Source: an uncultured Alphaproteobacteria bacterium (lineage in GTDB: Bacteria; Pseudomonadota; Alphaproteobacteria; Rhizobiales; Ancalomicrobiaceae). From it: a DNA stretch of 21,357 bases. The stretch covers positions 1 to 21,357 of the forward strand of contig CALFRR010000011.1 in NCBI GenBank assembly GCA_937919435.1, read 5' to 3'. The translations under genes and the position numbers were made by a program. Below, piece by piece: positions 1 to 8,468 of this stretch; position 1 is the first letter of the stretch; the number at the start of each line of letters is the position of its first letter. The notes under the pieces are model-generated. The model did not search any database. It saw only the letters and a program-made list of their open reading frames with translations, and was not told the origin of the DNA.

Positions 1-2855
1 CCGCCGATCCGACGGGCTCCCTCTTCCAGGAGGCCGAGTGCGATCGTACGCCCGAGCGTCGGGCTCGTCGCGGTCGAGGTGACGAATCCGAGGGAACATC
101 CGGGTTTTTCCGGATCTGCCCCATCCACGAGATGCGCCCCGGCGGCGAAGGTCTGCGTCGGATCCACGGCGACGAGCCCGACCAGCGACGGCCGTTTCGG
201 GTCCGCCAGCCCTTCGCGCAGCGCCGATACCGCGCCGGCGTGGACGAAGCCGGGTTTGGCGAGGCGCGCGAGCCCGAGATCGGCGAGCGTCGTGCGTCCG
301 TCGATCTCGGCGCCGGCCGGATAACCCTTCTCCAGCCGCAGCGTGTCGAGCGCCTCGAGCCCGAACAGCACGAGCCCGTACGGCGCGCCCGCCTGCCCCA
401 GTTCGGAGAACAGCGCCGCGGCCCTGGTCGTGTCGACGTGAAGTTCCCAGCCGCGCTCGCCGGTGAAGGAGACGCGCAGCAGGCGCAGCGGAATGCCGCC
501 GCGGCTCGTCACCGTGACGTGGCTCATGTGCGGCATCGCCGCATCCGAGAGGTCGACCACCTCGCCGAGCAGACCGGCGACGACCTCCCGCGCCTTCGGT
601 CCGGTCACCGCCAGCGCCGCGAAGCGCACCGTCGCCGGGGTCACCGCGACTTCGAGGTCGGGCCAGTCGATCTGCAGCCGTTTGGCGAAGACGAGCTCGA
701 TCTCCGCCGCCTTGGCGGTGGTGGTGGTCAGGTAGAAGCGGGTCTCGTCGATCCGGCAGACGATGCCGTCGTCGAAGACGTGGCCGTCGTCGCGCAGCAT
801 CACCGCATACCGCGCCCGCCCGGGCTGCAACGTCCCGATCCGGTTCGCATAGATCCGTTCGAGGAACTCGACCGCGTCGGGTCCTTCGACGAAGAACTTG
901 CCGAGGGTCGAGACGTCGCAGACGCCGACGCCCTCGCGCACCGCCCGCGCCTCTCGGAGCGCCGCCGCGGCGAGCCCCTCGCCGGGCCGCGGATAGTGGT
1001 GCGGCCGGAGCCACGCCCCGGTGCGGATGAACACCGCTCCCTCGGCGGCATGGAGATCGTGCAGCGCCACCAGCGCGGTCGGCCGCAGATGGGTGCCCAC
1101 CTGCCGTCCGGCGAAGGCGCCGAGCGACACCGGCGTGTAGGGCGGTCGGTAGAGCGTCGTGCCGACCGCCTCCGGAGCGAGCCCGCGAGCCGCCGCCAGC
1201 GTGGCGATCGCCGCGAGATTGGCGGTCTTGCCCTGATCGATCGCCATGCCCAGCGTCGTGTAGCGCTTCATGTGCTCGACCGAAACGTAGCCCTCGCGCG
1301 CCGCCAGTTCGACGTCGGAGACCTTGACGTCGTTCTGGAAGTCGAGGAACGCACCCTTCGCCGAAGGCGGCGGGGGCGGCGCCTCGCCCGGGGTCGGTGC
1401 CGGCCGGGCCGGCACGGCCCTGCCCGAACCGCGGCCGAGGAAGGCGGCGACCCGCTCGGCGACCGCGACACCGTCGGCCTCCGCCGCCACACGACCGCCG
1501 CGCCCGTCGGCGCCACCGGCGACGAACAGCGGCCCGCCCCGTTCGGCGAGCCGGAAGCTCCCGGTCACCGGATCGAACACCGGCCGGTCCCGTCCCTGGG
1601 CGGCGAGATGAATCGCCGGGGCGAACCCGGCCGACGAGATCACCGCGTCGCAGTCGATGGTGGCGGTCGGCCCGTCGAGCGGACCGATCCGCACGCCTTC
1701 GACGAGGCCGCGGCCGGCGATCGCATGGACCGCCGTGTCGGTCCTGACCGCGATGCCGAGTGCCCGTGCCCGTTCGGCGAGCCCCGGCCCGGGAGCCGCG
1801 CGCCGTTCGGCGATCACCGGCACGGCGACGCCCGCCTCGACCAGATCGAAGGCCGCCGCATAGGCCGCGTCGGTGGCGGTGGCGAGCACCACCCGCCGCC
1901 CGACCGCGACGCCGAAGCGGTTGAGATAGGTCCGCGCCGCCTGCGCGGTGAAATGGCCGGGCCGGTCGTTGTCGCCGAACACCAGCGGCTGTTCGATCGC
2001 TCCGGTGGCCAGCACCACCGCCCGGGTCCGCAGCACGTGGTGGATCTCGCGGGCCACCGCCCCCGGCGCGGTCCGCTCGACCAGACCGACGACCCCGCCG
2101 TCGAACAGGCCGTAGGCGGTGGTCGCGGCGAGCACCCGGGCGCCGGCGGAGGCGAGTTCGGCGATCCGCCGATCGACGGCGGCGGCGGGCGCCTCACCGT
2201 CGATCGGACCGCTCTCGGCGAGCAGCATGCCCCCCGGTCGATCGGCCTCGTCGGCGAGCGTCACCGACAGGCCGGCGGCGGCGAGCGTCGCGACGGCGGC
2301 GAGGCCGGCCGGCCCGGCACCGACCACCAGCACGTCGGCGAAGCCGAACTCCCGGTCGTAGCGGTCGGGATCGCGGCCATCCGGAGCGCCGCCGAGTCCG
2401 GCCGCCCTGCGGATGACGCGCTCGTAGACCGGCTCCCACCAGGACGCCGGCCACTTGAACACCTTGTAGTAGAAGCCGGCCGGCAGGAACCGCCCGAACG
2501 GCCCGGTGACGAAGGAGAGGAGATCGAAGCCGAGGCTCGGCCAGGCGTTCTGGCTCCGCACCTCGAGCCCTTCGACCAGCCGCACCATCGTCGCCCGGGC
2601 GTTGGGATCGCGCCGCGCGCCGTCGCCGAGGGTGACGAGCGCGTTCGGCTCTTCCGATCCGGCGGTCAGGATCCCGCGCGGCCGATGGTACTTGAAGCTG
2701 CGCCCGACCACCCGGACGCCGGCGCCGAGCAGCGCCGAGGCCAGCGTGTCGCCGGAAAAGCCTTCGAGCCGACGGCCGTCGAAAGTGAAGCCGAGCCGGC
2801 GCGTGCGGTCGACGAGACCACGCCCGTCGACGCGGAAGGGGCCGTTGCCGCTCAT
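1..2855 (-). CDS. soxA: Sarcosine oxidase alpha subunit (3' end off window)
   Basis: Large subunit of cytoplasmic heterotetrameric sarcosine oxidase. The enzyme demethylates sarcosine to glycine with tetrahydrofolate as C1 acceptor, making 5,10-methylene-THF and H2O2. The frame is open from the ATG at 2855 to the window edge (951 codons, no stop), so only the extreme C-terminus is missing; family members are usually a little under 1000 residues. Visible in order: an N-terminal ferredoxin-like region with the family stretch SFKYHRPRG (about 53-61); a dinucleotide-binding motif VVGAGPAG (about 177-184); a second nucleotide-binding half; and, after a Pro-rich linker, a C-terminal aminomethyltransferase-like (GcvT) folate domain from about 560. 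The start overlaps the soxD stop as ATGA, which indicates translational coupling. soxG, the usual fourth gene, would lie beyond the left edge. Identity is certain at family level. Confidence 0.95.
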   Translation of the reverse strand, partial: MSGNGPFRVDGRGLVDRTRRLGFTFDGRRLEGFSGDTLASALLGAGVRVVGRSFKYHRPRGILTAGSEEPNALVTLGDGARRDPNARATMVRLVEGLEVRSQNAWPSLGFDLLSFVTGPFGRFLPAGFYYKVFKWPASWWEPVYERVIRRAAGLGGAPDGRDPDRYDREFGFADVLVVGAGPAGLAAVATLAAAGLSVTLADEADRPGGMLLAESGPIDGEAPAAAVDRRIAELASAGARVLAATTAYGLFDGGVVGLVERTAPGAVAREIHHVLRTRAVVLATGAIEQPLVFGDNDRPGHFTAQAARTYLNRFGVAVGRRVVLATATDAAYAAAFDLVEAGVAVPVIAERRAAPGPGLAERARALGIAVRTDTAVHAIAGRGLVEGVRIGPLDGPTATIDCDAVISSAGFAPAIHLAAQGRDRPVFDPVTGSFRLAERGGPLFVAGGADGRGGRVAAEADGVAVAERVAAFLGRGSGRAVPARPAPTPGEAPPPPPSAKGAFLDFQNDVKVSDVELAAREGYVSVEHMKRYTTLGMAIDQGKTANLAAIATLAAARGLAPEAVGTTLYRPPYTPVSLGAFAGRQVGTHLRPTALVALHDLHAAEGAVFIRTGAWLRPHHYPRPGEGLAAAALREARAVREGVGVCDVSTLGKFFVEGPDAVEFLERIYANRIGTLQPGRARYAVMLRDDGHVFDDGIVCRIDETRFYLTTTTAKAAEIELVFAKRLQIDWPDLEVAVTPATVRFAALAVTGPKAREVVAGLLGEVVDLSDAAMPHMSHVTVTSRGGIPLRLLRVSFTGERGWELHVDTTRAAALFSELGQAGAPYGLVLFGLEALDTLRLEKGYPAGAEIDGRTTLADLGLARLAKPGFVHAGAVSALREGLADPKRPSLVGLVAVDPTQTFAAGAHLVDGADPEKPGCSLGFVTSTATSPTLGRTIALGLLEEGARRIG

Positions 2856-3136
2856 GACGCCGCTCCTTCGCTCGCCGCCGCCGGACCGGCGAAGCGGGTG
2901 GCCAGCACCTCGTGGGTCGCCGTGTCCCGGGTCACTTCGAGCCACTGCCGGCAACCGAAGGCGTGGAACCACAGTTCGCGGTGGGGTCCGCGCGGGTTGT
3001 CGCGGATGTGGACGTAGTCGAACCACGCTGCTTCGTCGGCGTCGCCCGGTGCCGGCCGGACCGGCGTCGCATCGCCGCCGTAGTGGAATTCGGTCTGATC
3101 GCGGGTCCCGCACCAGGGACAGGAGATGAGGATCAT
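2852..3136 (-). CDS. soxD: Sarcosine oxidase delta subunit
   Basis: Small 94-residue zinc-binding subunit of heterotetrameric sarcosine oxidase. The sequence begins MILISCPWCG and carries Cys6, Cys9, His58 and Cys62. This is the Cys-x2-Cys ... His-x3-Cys pattern of the structural zinc site in characterised SoxD proteins. Length is typical (about 90-100 residues). It starts 12 nt after the soxB stop and its stop overlaps the soxA start by 4 nt (ATGA), so the three genes form one tightly coupled operon in the common order B-D-A. No alternative function is likely. Confidence 0.95.
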   Translation of the reverse strand: MILISCPWCGTRDQTEFHYGGDATPVRPAPGDADEAAWFDYVHIRDNPRGPHRELWFHAFGCRQWLEVTRDTATHEVLATRFAGPAAASEGAAS

Positions 3137-3148
3137 GCCGGCCTCCGA

Positions 3149-4408
3149 TCACTGACGGTTGGGGACCGGCCCGTTGCCGGTCTCGTCGAGGAGACGGCCG
3201 CGGGCGAAACGGTCGAGGGCGAAGGGGGGGGCGAGTTCGTGCGGGGCGCCGGTCGCGGCGTGATGGGCGGCGAGCCAGCCGCCGGCGGGGATCGCCTTGA
3301 AGCCGCCGTAGCACCAGCCGACGTTGAGGATCAGCCCGTCGACCGGCGCCGCCCCGATGATCGGGCTGCCGTCCATGGTCATGTCCATGATGCCGCCCCA
3401 GTGGCGCAGCAGGCGGACCCGCGACAGGTTCGGCATCAGGCCGAGGCCGGCCGAGATCACGTCCTCGACCAGGGGCAGGTTGCCGCGCTGCGCATAGGAA
3501 TTGTAGCCGTCGAGATCGCCGCCGAAGACCAGGCCGCCCTTGTCCGACTGCGAGATGTAGAAGTGGCCGGGCCCGCCCCAGACGATCACCGTGTCGACCA
3601 GCGGCTTCAGTCCCTCCGAGACGAAGGCCTGCAACAGATGGCTCTCGATCGGCAGCCGCACCCCGGCCTTCTTCGCCAGGAGCGTGCACGACCCGGCGGT
3701 CGCCAGCACCACCCGACCCGCCGAGACGTCGCCGCGGGTGGTCTTCACCCCGGCGATCCGTTCGCCTTCGAACAGGAAGTCGGTGACCTCGCAGTCCTCG
3801 ACGATGTCGGCGCCGAGCGCCGAGGCGCCGCGCGCCAGCCCCCAGGCGACCGCGTCGTGGCGGATGGTGCCGGCCCGGCGCTGCATCAGCCCGCCGTAGA
3901 TCGGCCACAGGCCCTCGTCCTCGCCGACCACGTTGGGCACTTCGCGCCGCACCTCGTCGCCGGAGAGGTATTCGGCATCGGTGCCGGCCAGCCGCATCAT
4001 GTTGCCGCGACGGCGCAGCGCGTTCATCTCGCCGAGCGAGCAGGCGAGCATCAGACAGCCGCGTTGCGACACCATCAGATTGAAGTTCAGCCGCTCGGTC
4101 AGTCCTTCCCAGAGCTTCAGCGCATGCTCGTAGAAGCGGATGTTCTCCTCGAGCAGGTAGTTGGAGCGGAACACCGTGGTGTTGCGGCCGACGTTGCCGC
4201 CGCCGACCCAGCCCTTCTCGATCACCGCCACCCGGCGGACCCCGTGATTGGCGAGAAGGTAATAGGCGGTCGCCAGACCGTGGCCGCCGCCGCCGATCAC
4301 CACGACGTCATACGTCGGTTTCAGCGTCGCCCTGCGCCACGCCGGCTCCCAGCCGGCATGGTCGAAGAGCGCCCGCCCGACGAGTGAAAAGACCGAATAG
4401 CGCTGCAT
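3149..4408 (-). CDS. soxB: Sarcosine oxidase beta subunit
   Basis: FAD- and FMN-carrying catalytic subunit of sarcosine oxidase, 419 residues. The start at 4408 is chosen because MQRYSVFSL is the conserved N-terminus of this family and a GAGG ribosome site lies just upstream. The open frame runs 44 codons further upstream without family similarity. A Rossmann FAD motif IGGGGHG is at about 38-44, followed by the family block GWVGGGNVGRN (about 67-75). His184, in RHDAVAW, aligns with the histidine that covalently holds FMN in characterised enzymes (family knowledge, aligned by eye). The C-terminus carries the conserved block NVGWCYGGFKAIPAGG. It is the first gene of the operon and is preceded by its own promoter and palindrome. 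Confidence 0.96.
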   Translation of the reverse strand: MQRYSVFSLVGRALFDHAGWEPAWRRATLKPTYDVVVIGGGGHGLATAYYLLANHGVRRVAVIEKGWVGGGNVGRNTTVFRSNYLLEENIRFYEHALKLWEGLTERLNFNLMVSQRGCLMLACSLGEMNALRRRGNMMRLAGTDAEYLSGDEVRREVPNVVGEDEGLWPIYGGLMQRRAGTIRHDAVAWGLARGASALGADIVEDCEVTDFLFEGERIAGVKTTRGDVSAGRVVLATAGSCTLLAKKAGVRLPIESHLLQAFVSEGLKPLVDTVIVWGGPGHFYISQSDKGGLVFGGDLDGYNSYAQRGNLPLVEDVISAGLGLMPNLSRVRLLRHWGGIMDMTMDGSPIIGAAPVDGLILNVGWCYGGFKAIPAGGWLAAHHAATGAPHELAPPFALDRFARGRLLDETGNGPVPNRQ

Positions 4409-4450
4409 CGCCCACCCTCGCCGAGACCGCCCTTCGCGTCGACGAGCCGC

Positions 4451-4478
4451 ACCATACACCACTGTATGGAAGAGACAA
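4451..4478 (-). promoter_or_regulatory. Candidate soxB promoter with 18-bp palindromic operator
   Basis: On the minus strand TTGTCT (4478-4473) and TATGGT (4456-4451) are spaced 16 bp apart, each matching four of six consensus bases. Between and overlapping them is a perfect inverted repeat, CCATACA (4452-4458), CCAC, TGTATGG (4463-4469). A dimeric repressor bound there would block RNA polymerase. The ATACA/TGTAT arms resemble operators of GntR-family (FCD) regulators, but the regulator is not in the window and this assignment is inference. The site is 43 nt upstream of the soxB ATG. Confidence 0.55.
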
Positions 4479-4632
4479 CGACCGCCCGATGTCGCGGCCG
4501 ACGGGTCGGCATGGCTGGCGGCGACCAGCCCGGCGACCACCGCGGACGCCGTCGGCGAACCGGGACGTGGCCCTCGATCCCTGAGGGCCGCGCGGCGGGC
4601 CGCCGACGGCGAGACCGGGATCTCCCGGCCGC

Positions 4633-4660
4633 AAAGGAGCGGCAGATACGCCGCCGCTCC
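4633..4660 (-). terminator. Candidate terminator after yjfF
   Basis: An inverted repeat with 8-bp arms (GGAGCGGC at 4636-4643, GCCGCTCC at 4653-4660) and a 9-nt loop begins 30 nt after the yjfF stop. On the transcribed strand it is followed by TTTGC, a short U-tract. The weak tail makes this an imperfect intrinsic terminator. It separates the sugar-transport operon from the soxBDA promoter downstream. A second small repeat (4615-4628) follows. Confidence 0.5.
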
Positions 4661-4689
4661 CTCGTCTCTTCATGTGGGAAGACGCGGCG

Positions 4690-5661
4690 TCACGCCGCCT
4701 GTGGCGAGCCGAGCGCGGTCACCGACCGCATGATCACCTTCTGCAGGACGATGAACACGAACAGCAGGCCGCCGATGACGATCCGGATCCACCAGCTGTC
4801 GAGCGACCCGTCGAAGATGATCAGGGTCTGGATCAGCCCCTGGATCAGCCCGCCGAACACCGTGCCGATCACCAGCCCGACGCCGCCGGTGAGCAGCGTC
4901 CCGCCGATCACCACCGAGGCGATCGCGTCGAGTTCGACGCCGCTCGCCGCCAGGGGATAGCCCGAGGAGGTGTAGAAGGCGTAGGTCGCCCCCGCCATCA
5001 CCCCGAAGGCACCGTTCAGCGCGTAGACCCCGACGATCGTCCGCCGGACCGGCACGCCGAGCAGCAGCGCCGAGGCGGCGTCGCCGCCGACCGCGTAGAC
5101 GTTGGCGCCGAACCGGGTCAGGTGGGCGATGACCAGGGCGACGATCAGCATGGCGATCATCACCAGCGCCGGCCCCGACACCCATCCGTCGCCCGGCAGC
5201 GGGATCTGGAAATCGGAGAAGGCGGTGACGAACGGATGCTTGATCGGCACCGAGTCGAGACTGATCACGAAGCACAGGCCGCGCAGCAGGAACATCGCGG
5301 TCAGCGTGACGATGAACGGCTGGATCTCGAAGGCGTCGATGACGTAGCCCATCGCCGCCCCGAGCACCACGCCGAGCACCAACAGGAGCATGATCGCCAC
5401 CAGGGGATGGACGCCATGGCTGACCAGGGTGGCCGTGGCGATGCCGACGAAGCCGATCATCGACCCGACCGACAGATCGATCCCGCCGGACAGGATGACG
5501 AAGGTCATCCCCAACCCGGCGATGATGACGAAGGCGTTGTCGGTCAGGAGGTTGCCGAACACCCGAGTGGACATGAAGTGATCGAAGGTGAGGCCCCCGA
5601 GCCCGTAGAGCAGAACGAAGACGACGAAGGTCGCCATGATCGGCAGCCGGCGTTCTCTCAT
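4690..5661 (-). CDS. yjfF: Sugar ABC transporter permease, YjfF type
   Basis: Inner-membrane permease (323 residues) of the ribose/galactofuranose-type ABC importer family. It is very hydrophobic with eight or more membrane segments. It carries the hallmark GGIDLSVGS motif (about 59-67) and the C-terminal block ELDAIASVVIGGTLLTGGVG. Similarity to E. coli YjfF is evident along the whole length, including TDNAF, GMTFVILSGGIDLSVGS, and IQGLIQT followed by a WW pair. The start at 5661 is fixed by a 4-nt ATGA overlap with the ytfT stop. It is the last gene of ytfQ-ytfR-ytfT-yjfF. With YtfT it would form the heterodimeric channel. The substrate is inferred from the AraC operator upstream of ytfQ to be L-arabinose rather than, or besides, galactofuranose. 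Confidence 0.9.
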   Translation of the reverse strand: MRERRLPIMATFVVFVLLYGLGGLTFDHFMSTRVFGNLLTDNAFVIIAGLGMTFVILSGGIDLSVGSMIGFVGIATATLVSHGVHPLVAIMLLLVLGVVLGAAMGYVIDAFEIQPFIVTLTAMFLLRGLCFVISLDSVPIKHPFVTAFSDFQIPLPGDGWVSGPALVMIAMLIVALVIAHLTRFGANVYAVGGDAASALLLGVPVRRTIVGVYALNGAFGVMAGATYAFYTSSGYPLAASGVELDAIASVVIGGTLLTGGVGLVIGTVFGGLIQGLIQTLIIFDGSLDSWWIRIVIGGLLFVFIVLQKVIMRSVTALGSPQAA

Positions 5662-6707
5662 TTCGCTCCCCTCCCCCGGAATGCGGCGGCGAGATTGGCC
5701 ACCTGGATTCTGAGCTTCGGTGCCTGGATCAGCAGGACCGCCAGGATGACCACCGCCTTGACCACCAGATTGTATTCCGGCGGCAGACCGGTCATCAGGA
5801 TCGAGGTGGTCAGCGACTGGATGATCAGCACGCCGAGCAGCGTCGTGGCGAGATAGATCCGCCCGCCGCTGAGCGACGCGCCGCCCAGCACCACCGCCAG
5901 GATCGCATCGAGTTCGCTCCACATGCCGACGTTGACCGCATCCGACGAGCGGGTGTCGCCGGTGATCACCAGACCGGCCAGCGCCGCGCACACCCCGGCG
6001 ATGCCGTAGGCGCCGAGCGTCACCGTCCGGGTCGCGATGCCGGTCAGCCGGGCGGCGGACGGATTGGCGCCGACCGCCTCGACGAACAGGCCGAAGGCGG
6101 TCCGCCGCAACAGTGCCCACAGGATCAGTGCCACCCCGACCACCAGGAACAGGCGGGTCGGGATGATCCAGATGCTCCCCGAGGAGACGAAGCTGAAGAA
6201 GTCGGACCGGAAGGTCGGTATCCGGCCGCCGTTGATCATCAACGCCATGCCGCGCCCGGCGACCATCAGGATCAGGGTGGCGATGATCGGCTGGATGCCC
6301 AGCGCCGCCACCAGGAAGCCGTTCCACAGGCCGCAGGCGAGCCCGGCGGCGAGGCTGATCGCGATCACCGAAGCCGGGTCCCAGCCCTCGTGGATGTAGT
6401 GCGCCATCACCGCGGAGGCGATCGCCACCACCGAACCGACCGACAGGTCGATGCCGCTGGTGCCGATCACCACCGCCATGCCGAGCGCGATCAGCATGAT
6501 CGGCGTACCGCGGTAGACGATGTCGACGAGGCTGCCGTAGAGGCGCCCCTCGACGATCCGGATCGAGAAGAAGGCCGGCTCGATCAGGCCGACGATCACC
6601 AGGATCGTCGCCAGAGCCATCAACGGCCACACGAACGACGGCAGCGACTTCTTCTCTCTGGGCGGCCGGGCCGCCGTTTCGGTGGGGGGAGGTGTGACCG
6701 GGATCAT
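5658..6707 (-). CDS. ytfT: Sugar ABC transporter permease, YtfT type
   Basis: Second inner-membrane permease (349 residues) of the importer. A roughly 24-residue Pro/Lys/Arg-rich cytoplasmic N-terminus precedes the first membrane helix. The periplasmic block EGRLYGSLVDI, the signature GIDLSVGS (about 85-92), LILMVAGRG and LDAILAVVLGGASLSGGR follow, all shared with E. coli YtfT and distinguishing it from RbsC. It is coupled at both ends: its ATG at 6707 overlaps the ytfR stop by 4 nt, and its own stop overlaps the yjfF start by 4 nt. This pattern suggests stoichiometric production of ATPase and both permeases from one mRNA. Confidence 0.9.
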   Translation of the reverse strand: MIPVTPPPTETAARPPREKKSLPSFVWPLMALATILVIVGLIEPAFFSIRIVEGRLYGSLVDIVYRGTPIMLIALGMAVVIGTSGIDLSVGSVVAIASAVMAHYIHEGWDPASVIAISLAAGLACGLWNGFLVAALGIQPIIATLILMVAGRGMALMINGGRIPTFRSDFFSFVSSGSIWIIPTRLFLVVGVALILWALLRRTAFGLFVEAVGANPSAARLTGIATRTVTLGAYGIAGVCAALAGLVITGDTRSSDAVNVGMWSELDAILAVVLGGASLSGGRIYLATTLLGVLIIQSLTTSILMTGLPPEYNLVVKAVVILAVLLIQAPKLRIQVANLAAAFRGRGAK

Positions 6708-8212
6708 GAGTTGGCGATCGCCTCCACGATGGTCTTCTGACTGATCGCCTCACCGGCGATCTCGCTCACCTTGCGCCGATCGCGCAGCACCACCACCCGG
6801 TGGCTGAACGCGACGATCTCTTCGAGTTCGGAGGAAGCGACGACCAGCGCCAGCCCCTCCCGGCACAGCCGACGGATCAGCGCGACGATCTCGGCGTGGG
6901 CGCCGATGTCGATGCCGCGGGTCGGCTCGTCGAGGATCAGGAAACGCGGCTTGGCGAGCAGCCAGCGCGCCAGGATCACCTTCTGCTGGTTGCCGCCGGA
7001 CAATTGCCCGACCGGCTTCTCGGCGTCCGGCGTGGCGATGCCGAGCGCCTGGATCATCTCGCCGGCGAGCCGGTCCTGCTCGGCCCGCGACAGCTGCCGC
7101 CACCAGCCGCGCCTGCACTGCAGCGCCAGGATCAGGTTCTCCCGGACCGACAGGCCGAGGATCAGGCCGTCGTGCTTGCGGTCCTCCGGGCAGAAGCCGA
7201 ACCCCCGCGCGATCGCCTGGCTCGGCGACTTCAGCGAAACCGCCTCGCCGTCGATCTCCAGCCGGCCCTGGTCGGCCTTCTCGGCGCCGAACAACAGTTT
7301 CGCGGTCTCCGTCCGCCCCGAGCCGAGCAGCCCGGCGAGACCGACGACCTCGCCGGCGCGCACCGAGAGATCGATCGGCTGCATCAGCCGCGACCGCCCG
7401 AGCCCCTTGGCCGCGACCAGCGGGGTCGCGCCCTCGACGATGCTGTCGGCGGTCGGCCGGGCGGCGAAGTCGCTCTCGATCTGCTTGCCGAGCATCATCG
7501 TCACCAGCCGCATCCGCGGCACCTCGGCGACCGGCCCGGTGCCGGCGAAACGACCGTTGCGCAGCACCGTGATCCGGTCGGCGATCGCATAGACCTGATC
7601 GATGAAGTGGGTGATGAAGACGATCGAGATGCCGCGCGCCCGGATGTCGGAGAGCACCGAGAACAGCCGCTCCACCTCGCGCGCGTCGAGGCTGGCGGTC
7701 GGCTCGTCGAGCACCAGCACCCGGGTCTCGCGGTCGAGGGCCCGGGCGATCGCCACCAGCTGCTGGACGGCCAGCGAACACGAGCCGAGCGACCGGCCGA
7801 CGTCGACCGCGATGCCGAGCCGGGCGAGCGCCGCTTCGGCCCGCGCCGTGGTCTTCTTCCAGTCGACGAGGCCGAAACGGGTGATCTGCCGTTCGAGGGT
7901 CAGGTTCTCCGCCACCGACAGGGTCGGGACGAGGTTGACCTCCTGATAGACGGTGTTGATGCCGAGATCCTGGGCCTGGGCGGGGGATCCGATGCGGACC
8001 ACCTTGCCGTCCAGCTCGACCGTTCCGGCATCCGCCTGGAGAACTCCGGTCAGAACCTTGATCAGGGTCGACTTGCCGGCCCCGTTCTCGCCGAGGAGGG
8101 CGTGCACCTCTCCCGGCTGGAGGGTGAAGTCGACGCCGTCGAGCGCCTTCACGCCCGGAAACGTCTTGGTGATGCCCCGCATCGCAACCCGGGGTCTTGC
8201 GGAAACGTCCAT
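6704..8212 (-). CDS. ytfR: Sugar ABC transporter ATPase with two fused nucleotide-binding domains
   Basis: Cytoplasmic ATPase of the importer, 502 residues, two tandem ABC domains as in RbsA/AraG/YtfR. In the first domain Walker A is GENGAGKST (41-49), the signature is degenerate (SLAVQQ, 146-151) and Walker B is VLVLDEPTA (165-173). In the second domain Walker A is degenerate (GLLGSGRTE, 294-302), the signature is LSGGNQQK (404-411) and Walker B is LILDEPTRG. One canonical and one degenerate site is normal for this family. The start at 8212 is preferred over the upstream in-frame ATG at 8323 because AGAGGAG lies about 10 nt before it and homology begins there. The gene is separated from ytfQ by 256 nt of GC-rich stem-loops and overlaps ytfT by 4 nt. 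Confidence 0.92.
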   Translation of the reverse strand: MDVSARPRVAMRGITKTFPGVKALDGVDFTLQPGEVHALLGENGAGKSTLIKVLTGVLQADAGTVELDGKVVRIGSPAQAQDLGINTVYQEVNLVPTLSVAENLTLERQITRFGLVDWKKTTARAEAALARLGIAVDVGRSLGSCSLAVQQLVAIARALDRETRVLVLDEPTASLDAREVERLFSVLSDIRARGISIVFITHFIDQVYAIADRITVLRNGRFAGTGPVAEVPRMRLVTMMLGKQIESDFAARPTADSIVEGATPLVAAKGLGRSRLMQPIDLSVRAGEVVGLAGLLGSGRTETAKLLFGAEKADQGRLEIDGEAVSLKSPSQAIARGFGFCPEDRKHDGLILGLSVRENLILALQCRRGWWRQLSRAEQDRLAGEMIQALGIATPDAEKPVGQLSGGNQQKVILARWLLAKPRFLILDEPTRGIDIGAHAEIVALIRRLCREGLALVVASSELEEIVAFSHRVVVLRDRRKVSEIAGEAISQKTIVEAIANS

Positions 8213-8340
8213 GCGTCGCTCGCTCCTCTGGCCACCGGGACCGCCGGGTCCGGTGGGCGGTGGCCGGCGCGGGGAGACGCACCCGCGCCGGAACTCCGTC
8301 GGTTCCAGGGCTCTCGCCGACATGCCGACGGGCGGGCGAG

Positions 8341-8461
8341 CGGCCGGCGACTTGCGTCGCCGACCGCCCCGGCCCGCCGGCAGGAAGACGGGAGGAAGAA
8401 ACCGCCGCCCGGGCGGCGCCGGTGCGGCAGGTCGGCGGCGGACGGGGGAACGTCGCCGACC
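8341..8461 (-). other. Stem-loop cluster between ytfQ and ytfR
   Basis: The 256-nt gap between ytfQ and ytfR has no convincing gene. It holds several inverted repeats: GGTCGGCG/CGCCGACC (8430-8437 and 8454-8461), starting 7 nt after the ytfQ stop; a 16-bp self-complementary block at 8403-8418; and CGGCGAC-TTGC-GTCGCCG (8345-8362), extended outward by further pairs to 8341/8366. None has a U-tract. In binding-protein operons such structures commonly protect the upstream mRNA and reduce readthrough, giving more binding protein than ATPase and permease. That role is inferred here. Confidence 0.5.
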
Positions 8462-8468
8462 CTCGACC

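Noticed and set aside
132..3017. A 961-codon open frame on the plus strand opposite soxA
   Set aside because: Arg/Gly/Asp/His-rich translation with no recognisable domain; it is the antisense shadow of a GC-rich gene, and soxA/soxD on the other strand are unmistakable.
4409..4540. Upstream extension of soxB to an ATG at 4540
   Set aside because: The extra 44 residues have no family similarity and would span the palindrome and predicted promoter; MQRYSVFSL at 4408 is the conserved start.
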